Below, in pieces: positions 17,474 to 27,000 of a DNA stretch of 64,000 bases. The stretch lies in NCBI RefSeq assembly GCF_022662475.1, contig NZ_JAKNQQ010000002.1, positions 186,001 to 250,000 of the forward strand, read 5' to 3'. This DNA comes from Sphingomonas sp. TREG-RG-20F-R18-01. Lineage in GTDB: Bacteria > Pseudomonadota > Alphaproteobacteria > Sphingomonadales > Sphingomonadaceae. The notes under the pieces were generated by a model, which saw only the letters and a program-made list of their open reading frames with translations, did no database searches and had not been told where the DNA came from. Both the position numbers and the translations under genes were made by a program. The number at the start of each line of letters is the position of its first letter. Within the stretch, counting starts at the first letter, position 1.

Positions 17474-18394
17474 CTATTCGTGCGTCCGTCCGAAGTCGGG
17501 GGCGGGATCGTCCTGCCCCTGCTCGATGATCCCGCGTCGGATCGCGCGTGTTTTGGAAAAGAGGTCGAACAGTTCGTCCCCCTTCCCCCAGCGGATCGCA
17601 CGCTGGAGCGCGGTGAGGTCCTCCGAGAAGCGTTGCAGCATGTCGAGCACCGCCTCGCGGTTCGCGAGGAACACGTCGCGCCACATCGTCGGGTCGGACG
17701 CCGCGATCCGCGTGAAATCGCGAAAACCGCCTGCCGAATATTTGATCACTTCGGACTGAGTCACTTCCTCCATGTCCGATGCGGTGCCGACGATCGTATA
17801 GGCGATCAGGTGCGGCAGATGACTGGTGATCGCGAGCACGCGGTCGTGATGGTCGGGTGCCATCATCTCGATCTCCGCGCCCAACCGCCGCCAGAATTCG
17901 GCGACGCGTTCGACCGCGAGCGGATCGGTCCCCTCGGGCGGGGTGATGATGCACCAGCGCTTGTGGAACAGCGTGGCGAAGCCCGCCTCGGGGCCGCTGC
18001 GCTCGGTCCCCGCCACCGGGTGCGCCGGAACGATCGTCGCGCCGGGGAGCGCCTCGCCCAGCATGCGGACGACCTCGGCCTTGCAGCTGCCGACATCGCT
18101 GACGATCGCTTCCGCCGGCAACTCCGCCGCGAATTCCGCCGCTGCGGCCCCCATCGCCCCGACCGGGACGCACAGGATCACGAGATCGGCGTCGATCACC
18201 GCCGCGCCACCGCTGTCCGCGACATCGTCGAACAGGTCGATCCGCGTCGCGATCGCGCGCACGTCGGCGTCCGCGTCATAGCCGGTCAGCCGCACCGTGG
18301 GCATGGTCGCGCGGACCGCGCGCGCGATCGACGATCCGATCAGGCCGATACCGATGATGGTGACGCGGGCGAAGGGCAACATGGCCTGCGGCAT
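17474..18394 (-). CDS. Prephenate/arogenate dehydrogenase
   Basis: NAD(P)-dependent oxidative decarboxylation of prephenate or arogenate toward tyrosine. The 306-residue product has a Rossmann motif GIGLIGSSIARAV at its N-terminus, then VILCVPVGAM, SDVGSCK and VPAHPVAGTERSG, all typical of TyrA/TyrC, with an all-helical C-terminal dimerisation domain (AYTIVGTASDM, FRDFTRIAASDPTMW). No fused chorismate mutase or ACT domain. The start is either 18394 or 18382; both precede LPFARVTIIG. It is divergent from metX. Confidence 0.92.
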   Translation of the reverse strand: MPQAMLPFARVTIIGIGLIGSSIARAVRATMPTVRLTGYDADADVRAIATRIDLFDDVADSGGAAVIDADLVILCVPVGAMGAAAAEFAAELPAEAIVSDVGSCKAEVVRMLGEALPGATIVPAHPVAGTERSGPEAGFATLFHKRWCIITPPEGTDPLAVERVAEFWRRLGAEIEMMAPDHHDRVLAITSHLPHLIAYTIVGTASDMEEVTQSEVIKYSAGGFRDFTRIAASDPTMWRDVFLANREAVLDMLQRFSEDLTALQRAIRWGKGDELFDLFSKTRAIRRGIIEQGQDDPAPDFGRTHE

Positions 18395-18487
18395 GGCGGA
18401 TCGATTCGGCGAAGGCAAGCACGCCCCCCGCCGCCCGACCCTCGCGCCGCTTGAACCCAGCCCGCCACGCGCTTATCCGCTGGCGGC

Positions 18488-19603
18488 ATGGACGACACGC
18501 GCTTTGGGCTTGCCCGCCACGTCACGCTGCCGGGGCCCTTGCGCCTGGATGGCGGCGGGCTGCTCTCGCCGGTCGAGATCGCATACGAAACCTATGGCAC
18601 GCTCGATGCCGATCGTTCCAACGCGATCCTGATCTGCCACGCGCTGACCGGCGACCAGCATGTCGCCTCGCGGCATCCCGTCACCGGCAAGCCCGGCTGG
18701 TGGGAACGGATGGTCGGCCCGGGCAAGCCGGTCGATCCGGAACGGCATTTCATCATCTGTTCGAACGTGCTGGGCAGCTGCATGGGCTCGTCCGGACCCG
18801 CGACGGTCAACCCCGCGACCGGCGTCCCGTGGGGGATGAGCTTCCCCGTCATCACGATCCGCGACATGGTCCGCGCGCAGGCGATGCTGCTCGATCATCT
18901 CGGGATCGAGACGCTCGCGGCGGTCGTCGGCGGGTCGATGGGCGGGATGCAGACGCTGAGCTGGCCCGCGACCTTCCCCGACCGGGTCCGCGCGGTCGTT
19001 GTCATCGCCTCGACCGCGCGGCACACCGCGCAGAACATTGCCTTCCATGAAGTCGGGCGCCAGGCGGTGATGGCCGACCCGAAATGGCGCGAGGGGGCCT
19101 ATTATGCCGAGGCCGATCCGCCCGCGGCGGGCCTCGCGGTCGCGCGGATGGCGGCGCATATCACCTATCTGTCCGAGGCCGGGCTCACCGCCAAGTTCGG
19201 GCGGCGGCTGCAGGCGCGCGACGCCAAGAGCTTCGGGTTCGATGCGGATTTCCAGATCGAAAGCTATCTGCGCCACCAGGGGATCAGCTTCGTCGACCGG
19301 TTCGACGCCAATTCCTATCTCTACATTACGCGAGCCATGGATTATTTCGATCTGGCCGAGGAGCATGGCGGCCACCTCGCCAACGCCTTCCGCGCGACCA
19401 GGGCGCGCTTTTGCCTGGTCAGTTTCGATACCGACTGGCTGTACCCCACCGCTGAATCGCGCGCGATCGTCCACGCGCTCAACGCGGCGGGCGCGCCGGT
19501 CAGTTTCGTCGAATTGTCGAGCCCGTTCGGGCATGACGCGTTCCTGCTCGAGGCGCCCGAGTTGAATCGCGTCGTCGATGGTTTCCTGAGGGCCGGCGCA
19601 TGA
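18488..19603 (+). CDS. metX: Homoserine O-acetyltransferase/succinyltransferase (MetX)
   Basis: Alpha/beta-hydrolase that activates homoserine for methionine synthesis. The 371-residue product has the nucleophile motif GGSMGGMQ, the acid residue in SFDTDWLYP and the histidine in [11 protein letters not shown]. MetX-fold proteins can use acetyl- or succinyl-CoA, and sequence alone does not decide. It overlaps metW by 4 bp. I searched the leader for a SAM-II riboswitch and did not see one. Confidence 0.95.
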   Translation: MDDTRFGLARHVTLPGPLRLDGGGLLSPVEIAYETYGTLDADRSNAILICHALTGDQHVASRHPVTGKPGWWERMVGPGKPVDPERHFIICSNVLGSCMGSSGPATVNPATGVPWGMSFPVITIRDMVRAQAMLLDHLGIETLAAVVGGSMGGMQTLSWPATFPDRVRAVVVIASTARHTAQNIAFHEVGRQAVMADPKWREGAYYAEADPPAAGLAVARMAAHITYLSEAGLTAKFGRRLQARDAKSFGFDADFQIESYLRHQGISFVDRFDANSYLYITRAMDYFDLAEEHGGHLANAFRATRARFCLVSFDTDWLYPTAESRAIVHALNAAGAPVSFVELSSPFGHDAFLLEAPELNRVVDGFLRAGA

Positions 19604-20232
19604 CGCTCCGCCCCGATCTCGCGATCATCGCCGACCGGATCGAGCCCGGGGCACGCGTGCTCGACGTCGGCTGCGGCGACGGCGCGCTGATGGCCGCTTT
19701 GCGCGATACCAAGCGGGTCGATGCGCGCGGGCTCGAACTCGATGCGGGCAATGTCGCGGCGGCAGTGTCGCGCGGCCTGTCCGTGATCCAGGGCGATGCC
19801 GACGTCGAATTGGCCGAATATCCCGACGCCAGCTTCGACTATGCGATCCTCAGTCAGACGCTCCAGACCGCGCGGCATCCCGATGTCGTGCTCGATCATC
19901 TGCTCCGGATCGGCCAGCGCGCGTTCGTGTCCTTCCCCAATTTCGCGCACTGGCGGGTACGGTTGTCGCTGTTGTGGGGCGGACGGATGCCGGTGACGCG
20001 GTTGTTGCCCGAACAATGGTTCGATACGCCCAACATCCATCACGTTACCGTCGACGACTTTCGCGCCTTCGTGCGAACGCGAAACATTGCGGTCGAAGGC
20101 GCGTGGTTCTTGTCAGGAGACAAGCAAACCACGTCCGCAGCAGCGAATTTTCGCGCGGAGCATGCCGTATTCCTTCTTCGATCCGGCGAATTGTCGGAAC
20201 CAAAGCCTTTGACTCGGGGTTCGAAGCTTTAA
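19600..20232 (+). CDS. metW: Methionine biosynthesis protein MetW
   Basis: SAM-binding methyltransferase-fold protein, 210 residues, with LDVGCGDG near residue 25 and the MetW-typical [22 protein letters not shown] and [22 protein letters not shown]. MetW partners MetX and is reported to activate it in other proteobacteria. Coupled to metX by an ATGA overlap. An EcfG-like promoter for the next gene appears to lie within its last 40 bases. Confidence 0.95.
   Translation: MTLRPDLAIIADRIEPGARVLDVGCGDGALMAALRDTKRVDARGLELDAGNVAAAVSRGLSVIQGDADVELAEYPDASFDYAILSQTLQTARHPDVVLDHLLRIGQRAFVSFPNFAHWRVRLSLLWGGRMPVTRLLPEQWFDTPNIHHVTVDDFRAFVRTRNIAVEGAWFLSGDKQTTSAAANFRAEHAVFLLRSGELSEPKPLTRGSKL
20196..20221 (+). 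promoter_or_regulatory. Possible EcfG (general stress response) promoter
   Basis: GGAAC at 20196-20200, a 17-base spacer, then GGTT at 20218-20221, close to the alphaproteobacterial EcfG consensus GGAAC-N16/17-CGTT with one mismatch in the -10 element. It sits about 40 bp upstream of the response regulator ATG at 20261, inside the 3' end of metW. Confidence 0.35.
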
Positions 20233-20260
20233 CTTACATTATGTAGATCGTGTTCATCTT

Positions 20261-20655
20261 ATGTCCCTGCCAACCGCCTTGATCGTGGAAGACGAGATTT
20301 TCGTCGCGCTCGACCTGGAGCGGATCCTGATGCGGGGTATGAAGTGAAGGCGATCGCCGCCGACAAGCTCGGCGCGCTGGATGCGGCGCAGGATTGCAGC
20401 TTCGCGCTGGTCGACATCAATCTGCGCGACGGGGCGACCGGGCCGGAACTCGCGCGGCAGCTGACCGACCAGTTCGGCCTGAAGGTCGTGTTCGTCACCG
20501 CCAATCCGGGCCAGATCGCACACCCGAGTGGTGCGGTTGGTTATGTCCGCAAGCCCTTCAGCGAATCCGCGATCCTGACCGCGGCTGCGGCGGCGACCGC
20601 AGACGACGACATGCCGCTGATGATGATGAACAGTGATTTCGTCCGGCTGGGATGA
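20261..20655 (+). pseudogene. Single-domain response regulator, frameshifted
   Basis: CheY-like receiver gene interrupted by a reading-frame shift. From ATG 20261 the first frame reads MSLPTALIVEDEIFVALDLE and stops at 20345-20347. The rest (AGYEVKAIAADKLGALD onward) is in another frame and carries the phospho-acceptor aspartate in FALVDINL, the Thr-switch in VFVTAN and the conserved lysine in YVRKPFS. Joining them needs one extra base near 20330, so one nucleotide has probably been lost. The downstream part could be translated from GTG 20344, but that would lack the first strand and acidic pocket. It is convergent with, and 3 bp from, the HWE kinase gene, its likely partner. A sequencing error is possible. 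Confidence 0.8.
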
Positions 20656-20658
20656 CGC

Positions 20659-22182
20659 CTAGCCGCGGCTGAGCGCCGCGCGCGAGACTTCGATGACCAC
20701 GCGCAGGCCATCCTCGGCCCAGTCGTGCACCACCGTACCGCCCAGCTGGCGGCTGGCGCTCAGATCGATCAATTGCGCCCCGAAGCCCAGGGTCTCCGGT
20801 TGGCGCACCTTTGGACCGCCGTCCTCCTGCCAGACCAGGACGATGTCGCTGCCGTCGATCAGACTGGTGACCGTCACCGAGCCCAGATCGTTGGAAAGCG
20901 CACCATATTTCGTCGCGTTGGTCGCCAGCTCGTGGAACAGCAGGGCAAGCGGCGTGGCCGACCGGTCGTCGATCGGGACATCCGCTCCACCCACGCTGAT
21001 GCGGGCCGCGTCGACCGCCTGATAGGGCAGGAACAGCGCATCCAGCAGGCCGTGCAAGCTGGTCTGTGCGACGTCCGGGCGCGACTTGGCGCTATGCGGC
21101 CGGACGAAGTCGTGGGCCCGCCCCAGCGCCGTGACGCGGTGGCGCAAATCCTCGGCGATCGGCCGGAACTCGGGGCGCGAGCGGGCGGCGAAGGTGATCA
21201 GGCCAGCGATCACCGCGAAGATGTTCTTGATCCGATGGCTCAGCTCCTGCGCGACCACCTCGCGCTCCTCGCTGGCCAACTTCTGTTCGTGAATGTCGGT
21301 GCAGGTGCCGATCCAGCGGGTGATCTTGCCCGCCCTGTCGGTCATCGGCAACGCGCGGCCGAGCGTCCAGCGATAGGTGCCGTCCCGATGGCGCAGGCGA
21401 TATTCGATCTGATACGGTTCGCCGGTCTCCAGCGACTGCCGCCAGACGCCCCAGGCGCGCGCCTGATCCTCCGGATGGAAGATGTCGTTCCAGCCATCGC
21501 CATCGGTCGACCCCGCGGGCATTCCCGTGAACTCGTACCAGCGCGCATTGTAATAATCGTGGAAGCCATCCGGCAACGTCGACCAAACCATCTGCGGCAT
21601 GCTGTCGGCGAGGGTGCGGAATCGGCTTTCGCTGTCGGCAATCGTCGCGCGCGAAATCGCGCTGGCACGACTGTCGCTCAGCCGGTTGAGGACATCGTCG
21701 GCCAGCACCTTCAGCCCCTGGCGCTGGAAATCGGTCAAGCCATCGCGCGGCTCGCGCGCGATCACGCACAGCGAGCCCAGCGGGATCCCCGCCTCGCTGA
21801 CCAGCGGAACGCCGGCGTAGAACCGGATGCCCAACTCGCCGGTCACCAACGGATTGTCGGCGAAGCGGGGGTCCAGCCGCGCATCCGGAACGACCATGAT
21901 GTCGTCTTCCACCATCGCATGCGCGCAAAAGGACGTTTCGCGCGGCGTTTCGCTGGGACCGAGCCCGGTGCGCGACAGGAAGGTCTGGCGGCTCAGCTCC
22001 ACGATGCTGACGAGCGCGATCGGCGCGTCACACAGGGCGGCCGCAAAATCGGTGATCTTTTTCAGCGCGAGATCGTCCCGCAGCGTCTCGATCCGATGTT
22101 CGGCGATCGCTGCGGCACGGACACCTTCGTCGATGCGCCAGCCGTTGCCGATCGGCGCATCAACAGACAGGATATTGGTCAT
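20659..22182 (-). CDS. HWE-family histidine kinase with GAF and PAS domains
   Basis: A soluble sensor kinase of 507 residues. A GAF domain (about 30-165; SFCAHAMVED, FYAGVPLVSEAGIPLGSLCV) is followed by a PAS domain (about 190-310; YEFTGMPAGSTDGDGW with PAC motif YRWTLGRALPM) and an HWE kinase core: phospho-acceptor His in ELSHRIKNIFAVI, N box FHELATNATKYGALS, and WQEDGGP/GFGAQLI in the G box. HWE kinases often feed single-domain regulators or the general stress response in alphaproteobacteria. It is convergent with the frameshifted receiver gene. No membrane segments. Confidence 0.93.
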   Translation of the reverse strand: MTNILSVDAPIGNGWRIDEGVRAAAIAEHRIETLRDDLALKKITDFAAALCDAPIALVSIVELSRQTFLSRTGLGPSETPRETSFCAHAMVEDDIMVVPDARLDPRFADNPLVTGELGIRFYAGVPLVSEAGIPLGSLCVIAREPRDGLTDFQRQGLKVLADDVLNRLSDSRASAISRATIADSESRFRTLADSMPQMVWSTLPDGFHDYYNARWYEFTGMPAGSTDGDGWNDIFHPEDQARAWGVWRQSLETGEPYQIEYRLRHRDGTYRWTLGRALPMTDRAGKITRWIGTCTDIHEQKLASEEREVVAQELSHRIKNIFAVIAGLITFAARSRPEFRPIAEDLRHRVTALGRAHDFVRPHSAKSRPDVAQTSLHGLLDALFLPYQAVDAARISVGGADVPIDDRSATPLALLFHELATNATKYGALSNDLGSVTVTSLIDGSDIVLVWQEDGGPKVRQPETLGFGAQLIDLSASRQLGGTVVHDWAEDGLRVVIEVSRAALSRG

Positions 22183-22214
22183 AGGTTAACGGAACGCAGC
22201 ACACCCGGTTCGGT

Positions 22215-22766
22215 TCAGAACGGAACGTCGTCATCGAGATCGTCGGCGAAACCACCGCGCGCCGCGCCGCCGCCCATGCCGCCGCCGCCGCCCGCTGCAC
22301 CGCCCCGGCTCGCGCCGCCCCGGCCGCCGCCGCCGCCGTAGCCGCCACCGCCCGAACCACCGCCGAAGTCATCCCGCGCGCCGCCACCGCCGCCGGCACC
22401 ACCGCCCGCACCCGGCGCACCGTCGAGCATCGTCAGCACGCCGTTGAAGCCCTGCAACACGATCTCGGTCGAATAGCGGTCCTGGCCTTGAGCATCCTGC
22501 CATTTGCGCGTCTTGAGCGCGCCCTCGATATAGACCTTCGAGCCCTTGCGCAGATAACGCTCGGCGACGCCGCCCAGCGCTTCGTTGAAGATCGCGACCG
22601 AATGCCATTCGGTCTGCTCCTTGCGCTCGCCGCTGTTCTTGTCCTTCCAGCTTTCCGACGTCGCGATGCGCAGGTTGACGACCTTGCCGCCGTTCTGGAA
22701 GCTCTTGCTTTCGGGATCGCGGCCGAGATTGCCGACGATGATCACCTTGTTGACGCTGCCCGCCAT
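22215..22766 (-). CDS. ssb: Single-stranded DNA-binding protein
   Basis: OB-fold protein essential in replication and repair; 183 residues. The first ~110 residues are the SSB core ([35 protein letters not shown]). A long glycine-rich linker (about 120-172, with runs of GGGG) follows, ending in the acidic tip DLDDDVPF that binds partner proteins (canonical DDDIPF). The start at 22766 matches the family N-terminus; a longer open frame to 23309 is antisense-like extension into feoB. It is 29 bp downstream of feoB. Confidence 0.96.
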   Translation of the reverse strand: MAGSVNKVIIVGNLGRDPESKSFQNGGKVVNLRIATSESWKDKNSGERKEQTEWHSVAIFNEALGGVAERYLRKGSKVYIEGALKTRKWQDAQGQDRYSTEIVLQGFNGVLTMLDGAPGAGGGAGGGGGARDDFGGGSGGGGYGGGGGRGGASRGGAAGGGGGMGGGAARGGFADDLDDDVPF

Positions 22767-22795
22767 AGTCTCAAGTCCCGCTGCTGTGGGGCTCC

Positions 22796-24658
22796 TTAGA
22801 GCCCGAGTCCTATCGCGGCCCAGTAGACCGCCCCCGCAGCGATGTAGGCGAGCGCGAACAAATAGCCAACCATGAAGGCGGGCCACTTCCAACCGTTGGT
22901 CTCGCGCCGGGTGACGGCGATCGTGGAAATGCATTGCGGCGCGAACACGAACCACATCAGGAAGGCGAGCGCGGTCGGCAGGCTCCAGCGCGCGTGGAGC
23001 GTCTGCGCCATCTTCGCCTCGCTCTGCTCGCCCGCGGTATCGATGGCATAGACCGTGCCGAGCGCCGCCACCGCGACCTCGCGCGCCGCCATCGCGGGGA
23101 TCAGCGCGAGCACGATGTCGCGGTTGAAGCCGATCGGTCGGAATGCCGGCTCGATCCCGTTGGCGATCCGCCCGGCGATCGAATAATTGACCGCCGAGAC
23201 CGGGCTCCCTTCGGGCGGCTTGGGGAAGCTCAGCAGCGCCCACAGGATGATCGTCGTGAAGGCGATCGTCGTGCCTGCGCGCTTGAGGAAGATCTCGGCG
23301 CGGCTCCACAGCCCGATCGCCAGATCGCGCGCGCGCGGCATCTGATATTTGGGCATCTCCATCATGAAGCCCGAGGATTCGCCCTTGGTCACGGTGCTGC
23401 GCAGCACCAGCGCGACGACGAACGCGCCGACCACCCCCATGATGTACAGCCCGAGCATCACCAGCCCCTGCAACCCGACGAACGGCAGCACCTTGGTGTT
23501 GGGGATCAGCGCGCCGATCACCAGCGTATAGACCGGCAACCGAGCGGAACAGGTCATCAGCGGCGCGACGAGGATCGTGGTCAGCCGGTCCTTCTCGTCC
23601 TCGATCGTGCGCGTCGACATGATCCCCGGCACCGCACAGGCGAAGCTCGACAGCAGCGGAATGAACGCGCGGCCCGACAGCCCGACGCTCGCCATCACCC
23701 GGTCCATCAGGAAGGCGGCGCGGACCATATAGCCGCTCGCCTCGAGCACCAGGATGAAGAAGAACATGATCAGGATCTGCGGCAGGAACTTCACCACCGC
23801 GCCGACCCCCGCGATGATCCCGTCAGTGATCAGCGAGCGCAGCACCGAATCGGGCATCACGTCCTTGACCAGTCCGGACAGCCAGTCGAACCCCGACGCG
23901 ATCGCATCCGCGGGCGCGGCACCCGCGAAGAACACCGCCTGGAACATCGCGAACAGGATGACGAACAGCAGCACCAGCCCGAAGATCGGGTGAAGCGCGA
24001 CCGAATCGAACGCATGGCCCCAGCGGCGCGCGGGCGCCTCCGCCACGGTCGCCGCGGTCGCGATCTTCCGTGCGCGGCGTTGCAGGGTGACGATGTCCTC
24101 GCCGATCGCATGGTTGCTCGGGCGCAGCCGGATCGCGGCATCCGCATCGACGATCGCGGCGACCAGCGTCTTGAGTTCCTCGAGCCCGCGCCGCCGCACC
24201 GCGACGGTGGGGACGACCGGCACGCCCAGTTCCTCGGACAGCTTCTTGGGGTCGAGCGTCAGCCCGTCGCGCTCCGCCAGATCGAACATGTTGAGCGCGA
24301 CGACGACAGGAAGGCCGAGCGCGATCAGCTGGAGCGTGAAGCGCAGGTGATTGTCGAGGTTGGACGCGTCGACCACCACCACCAGCGCATCGGGAAGTCG
24401 CTCGCCGACTTGCGTCCCCGTCACGACGTCGCGCGTGACGCGCTCATCGGGGCTCGAGGGTTCGAGGCTGTATGCGCCGGGCAAGTCGACCAGGTCGACG
24501 ATCCGGCCATCGGGCAGCGCGAGTCGTCCCGAATGCCGCTCGACCGTGACGCCCGGATAATTGCCGACCTTCTGGCGCGCGCCGGTCAGCGCGTTGAACA
24601 GCGCGCTCTTGCCGGCATTGGGATTGCCGACCAGCGCCACGAGGGGCGTGGCGGTCAT
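22796..24658 (-). CDS. feoB: Ferrous iron transporter FeoB
   Basis: Fe(II) uptake permease, 620 residues. The N-terminal G domain has G1 [10 protein letters not shown]3 DLPGAYSL and G4 ALNMFDLA, followed by a helical spacer and two Gate domains with the conserved cysteines of the pore ([13 protein letters not shown] and [12 protein letters not shown]). It is shorter than E. coli FeoB (773), lacking a long C-terminal extension. The start at 24658 gives the typical [18 protein letters not shown]. feoA lies 14 bp upstream on the same strand. Confidence 0.96.
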   Translation of the reverse strand: MTATPLVALVGNPNAGKSALFNALTGARQKVGNYPGVTVERHSGRLALPDGRIVDLVDLPGAYSLEPSSPDERVTRDVVTGTQVGERLPDALVVVVDASNLDNHLRFTLQLIALGLPVVVALNMFDLAERDGLTLDPKKLSEELGVPVVPTVAVRRRGLEELKTLVAAIVDADAAIRLRPSNHAIGEDIVTLQRRARKIATAATVAEAPARRWGHAFDSVALHPIFGLVLLFVILFAMFQAVFFAGAAPADAIASGFDWLSGLVKDVMPDSVLRSLITDGIIAGVGAVVKFLPQILIMFFFILVLEASGYMVRAAFLMDRVMASVGLSGRAFIPLLSSFACAVPGIMSTRTIEDEKDRLTTILVAPLMTCSARLPVYTLVIGALIPNTKVLPFVGLQGLVMLGLYIMGVVGAFVVALVLRSTVTKGESSGFMMEMPKYQMPRARDLAIGLWSRAEIFLKRAGTTIAFTTIILWALLSFPKPPEGSPVSAVNYSIAGRIANGIEPAFRPIGFNRDIVLALIPAMAAREVAVAALGTVYAIDTAGEQSEAKMAQTLHARWSLPTALAFLMWFVFAPQCISTIAVTRRETNGWKWPAFMVGYLFALAYIAAGAVYWAAIGLGL

Positions 24659-24672
24659 CGTAATGGGGTCAC

Positions 24673-24945
24673 TTATTGCGTGACGGGCGAAACGAAGATC
24701 GTGCTGGCAACGGCGCGACGCAGCGCGACGGTCATGCGGCCGATCCGGCACGCGATCGGTCCCTTGCCGAGGCTGGCGCGGTGGAGCACCTCGATCCCGA
24801 CGCCTTCATCGAACCCGAGCTCGCGCAGACGGCGCGCTTCGGGAGTCGACAGATGCGCCCAGTCGATCGCGGCAACCGTCGCGACCTGCCGATGCGGCAG
24901 CGATTCGAGGCTCAAGGGCAGCTTCACGGGATTGGACATATCCAT
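24673..24945 (-). CDS. feoA: Ferrous iron transport protein FeoA
   Basis: Small SH3-like cytoplasmic protein (about 90 residues) that works with FeoB. The central RRLRELGFDEGVGIEVLHRA and C-terminal GRMTVALRRAVASTIFV are typical. The start is 24945 or 24939; an ATG-like start at 24963 would place the coding sequence over the Fur-like box and is less likely. First gene of feoAB, with ssb possibly read through. Confidence 0.92.
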   Translation of the reverse strand: MDMSNPVKLPLSLESLPHRQVATVAAIDWAHLSTPEARRLRELGFDEGVGIEVLHRASLGKGPIACRIGRMTVALRRAVASTIFVSPVTQ

Positions 24946-24948
24946 GAT

Positions 24949-24967
24949 GCGAGTGATTATCAATAAC
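24949..24967 (-). promoter_or_regulatory. Fur-like box upstream of feoAB
   Basis: On the minus strand this 19-mer reads GTTATTGATAATCACTCGC and matches the classical Fur box GATAATGATAATCATTATC at 13 of 19 positions, with the central TGATAATCA intact. It ends 4 bases before the preferred feoA start, a position where repressor binding would block transcription or initiation. Confidence 0.6.
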
Positions 24968-25055
24968 GCGAGGACAACGCCAGCACTAAATGCGAGCCAT
25001 TCGCAGTTTGTCGCATCCGGCCGGCAGGATGGCGCAGGAGGCGATCGACACCCCC

Positions 25056-25266
25056 GTCACCCCGGCGAAGGCCAGGGCCGCCATGTCGGGATTCGGAACC
25101 GCCGTCCCGCGACCAACGTAGCGGCCCCGCCCTGCGCGAGACCTCTGTGAAAGTCAGCTTTTGGACCCTTATTTGCTGTTTTCCCGCGAAGGCGGGAATC
25201 CAGGGCCAAGCAAAACAACACCTTAAAGCTCTCGTGACTCCTGGGCTCCCGCTTTCGCGGGAGAAC
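25056..25266. repeat. Palindromic repeat cluster (REP/BIME-like), region 2
   Basis: Two pairs. One is of the GC-rich type, at 25056-25082 (CACCCCGGCGAAGGCC core) and 25121-25143 (GCGGCCCCGCCCTGCGCGAG). The second is of a TTCCCGCGAAGGCGGGAA type, inverted, at 25178-25204 and 25240-25266. The cluster occupies the gap between the feoA promoter region and the COQ9 3' end. The Fur-like box is the only other recognisable element in this gap. Confidence 0.8.
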
Positions 25267-25314
25267 AATTGTGGTTTCGCAAGTGGTCTCGCGCAGGCCG
25301 GGGTGGCCGCCGAA

Positions 25315-26016
25315 TCACACCGCGGGGTAGCGCAACCGCCCGATAAACCGCGACAGACTCGGGCGCAGTTCGGACTGGCTGACGATCCGGCTCTTGATCC
25401 GCTCGAACCGCATGATCCCCCAAATCCGCCGGGCAAGGAACGCGCGCGTATCCGCATGCCCCTCGCTGTCGTCGTCGAGGAACACGGTGACGGTCGCGGC
25501 ATAGACCCCGGAGAGCAGCGTGCGCTTGGTATAATGGTTATAGTCGGTCGCGGTGTCGCCCGCCGCGCGCCACATCACATCGGCGGCATGCCACCCGAGC
25601 TTGACCCCGCGCACCGCATTCTGCGGCAGCGCCAGGATCGCCAGCGCCCGCCGCAAGGCCTCGCGATTGGGCGCGACGATGTCGAGCCGTGCCTCGACCA
25701 GCGCGGGAATCCGGTCGCGCACCTTCATCATCGTCAGCCGCGCCTGCGGCAGGCGCGCGAGCATCTCGGCATCGACCTGCGCGAACCACGCCTCGATCAT
25801 GTCGACGGCACCACCCGGAAACGCCAGCCGCGCGACGTCGCGATCGACCCCCGCCTGGTCCGCCGCCATGTCGCGCGCGGCATCGCCCCAGCCATCGAAC
25901 CCGGCATTGTCCGCGATGGACGGCGCCAGCGCCGCGCGGATTTCGTCGAGCGTCGCATCGGCGAGGCGGTTGACGGGAACGGATGCTGGAACGGGGAGCG
26001 GGATCGGATCGGCCAT
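25315..26016 (-). CDS. COQ9-family protein
   Basis: Lipid-binding TetR-fold-like protein that supports ubiquinone synthesis (in mitochondria COQ9 presents intermediates to COQ7). The 233-residue product shows the family pattern: DEIRAALAPSIADNAGFDGW in the N-terminal helices, VDMIEAWFAQVDAEM, and the C-terminal WHAADVMWRAAGDTATDYNHYTKRTLLSGVY. No signal peptide. It precedes a palindromic repeat cluster and lies 9 bp downstream of the DMT exporter gene on the same strand. Confidence 0.93.
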   Translation of the reverse strand: MADPIPLPVPASVPVNRLADATLDEIRAALAPSIADNAGFDGWGDAARDMAADQAGVDRDVARLAFPGGAVDMIEAWFAQVDAEMLARLPQARLTMMKVRDRIPALVEARLDIVAPNREALRRALAILALPQNAVRGVKLGWHAADVMWRAAGDTATDYNHYTKRTLLSGVYAATVTVFLDDDSEGHADTRAFLARRIWGIMRFERIKSRIVSQSELRPSLSRFIGRLRYPAV

Positions 26017-26025
26017 GCGCCCTAT

Positions 26026-26946
26026 CTAGTCGCGTGCGCGACGGCTTACCAGCACCAGCGCGACCGCGACGAGCGATGCGCCGAACAGGTCCGCCAGCCC
26101 CAGTTTCTCGCCATAGACGCTCCAGCCGATCGTCGCCGCGACCATCGGCTGCACCAGCAGGGCGAGACCGACGACGAGCGGCGGCAGCTTGCCGAGCGCA
26201 AAGATCATCAGCCCCTGCCCGATCACCTGGCTGACCAGCGCGAGCCCGATCAGCGGTCCCCAATGGGTCGGCCACATCTGTTCGCCGAGCGCTTGCGCGA
26301 AGATCAGCAGCGGCAGCACGCTGGCCATCGTCGACAGCGCCAGCGCGGGGATCGGCGCCAGCGTCGTGCGCGCGCGCGCCATCAGGATGAAATAGGCGGT
26401 GTAGAGCACCCCCGCGAGCAGGCAGAGCATATCGCCGGCCAGATGCCGCGAATCGAGCTGGTAGGAGCGCCCCATCAGCAGGATCGCCCCCGCCGTCGCC
26501 AGCGCCAGCGCGATGCCCTGGATCCGCGTCGGCCACGCGCGCGCGACCAGGAAGCCGTAGATCGGGAACATCAGGATCGCGCAATTGCCGAACAAAGTCG
26601 CATTGGCGAGCGTGGTCCGCAGGATGCCGAGGTGCCAGCTTCCCAGGTCCGCCGCGAAGCAGATGCCGCCGAGCGCGATCATGCCCCACAACAGGCGCGA
26701 CAGATTGGCGCCGTTCGCGCCGAACGGTCGCCACCCCGTCGCCAGCGCGGTTCCGGCAAGCAGCGGCGCCGCGAGCGTAATGCGCCAGAACGCCGAGGAC
26801 ACCGGCCCGACATCGGCAAGCCGGACGAACCACGGCCCGAACGCGAGCGCGACGTTGGCGAGGATCACTGCGACGATCGCGAGCGCTGTCGGCTCAGGCG
26901 GTTTTTGGGCGGCGACAGTTTTTCTTTCGGGGGAGCGCGGATGCAT
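26026..26946 (-). CDS. DMT/EamA-family transporter
   Basis: Inner-membrane exporter of the drug/metabolite transporter superfamily, 306 residues with about ten helices in two EamA repeats. Motifs include PWFVRLADVGPVSSAFWRI in the first repeat and LGEQMWPTHWGPLIGLALVS in the second. Substrate unknown. It is divergent from the Old Yellow Enzyme gene and followed by COQ9 with a short spacer. An N-terminal stretch of about 20 polar residues precedes the first helix, so a later start is possible. Confidence 0.88.
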   Translation of the reverse strand: MHPRSPERKTVAAQKPPEPTALAIVAVILANVALAFGPWFVRLADVGPVSSAFWRITLAAPLLAGTALATGWRPFGANGANLSRLLWGMIALGGICFAADLGSWHLGILRTTLANATLFGNCAILMFPIYGFLVARAWPTRIQGIALALATAGAILLMGRSYQLDSRHLAGDMLCLLAGVLYTAYFILMARARTTLAPIPALALSTMASVLPLLIFAQALGEQMWPTHWGPLIGLALVSQVIGQGLMIFALGKLPPLVVGLALLVQPMVAATIGWSVYGEKLGLADLFGASLVAVALVLVSRRARD

Positions 26947-27000
26947 GTCGCCGTGTAGCCTCCTATCTGTGCTGCGTCACAGCAAAAGGACCTTGTGCAC

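Noticed and set aside
18395..18487. SAM-II riboswitch before metX
   Set aside because: Alphaproteobacterial metX often has one, but the conserved pseudoknot segments are not recognisable in this short GC-rich leader.
22934..25150. Long plus-strand open frame opposite feoB
   Set aside because: Charged low-complexity translation antisense to a well-supported feoB and feoA.
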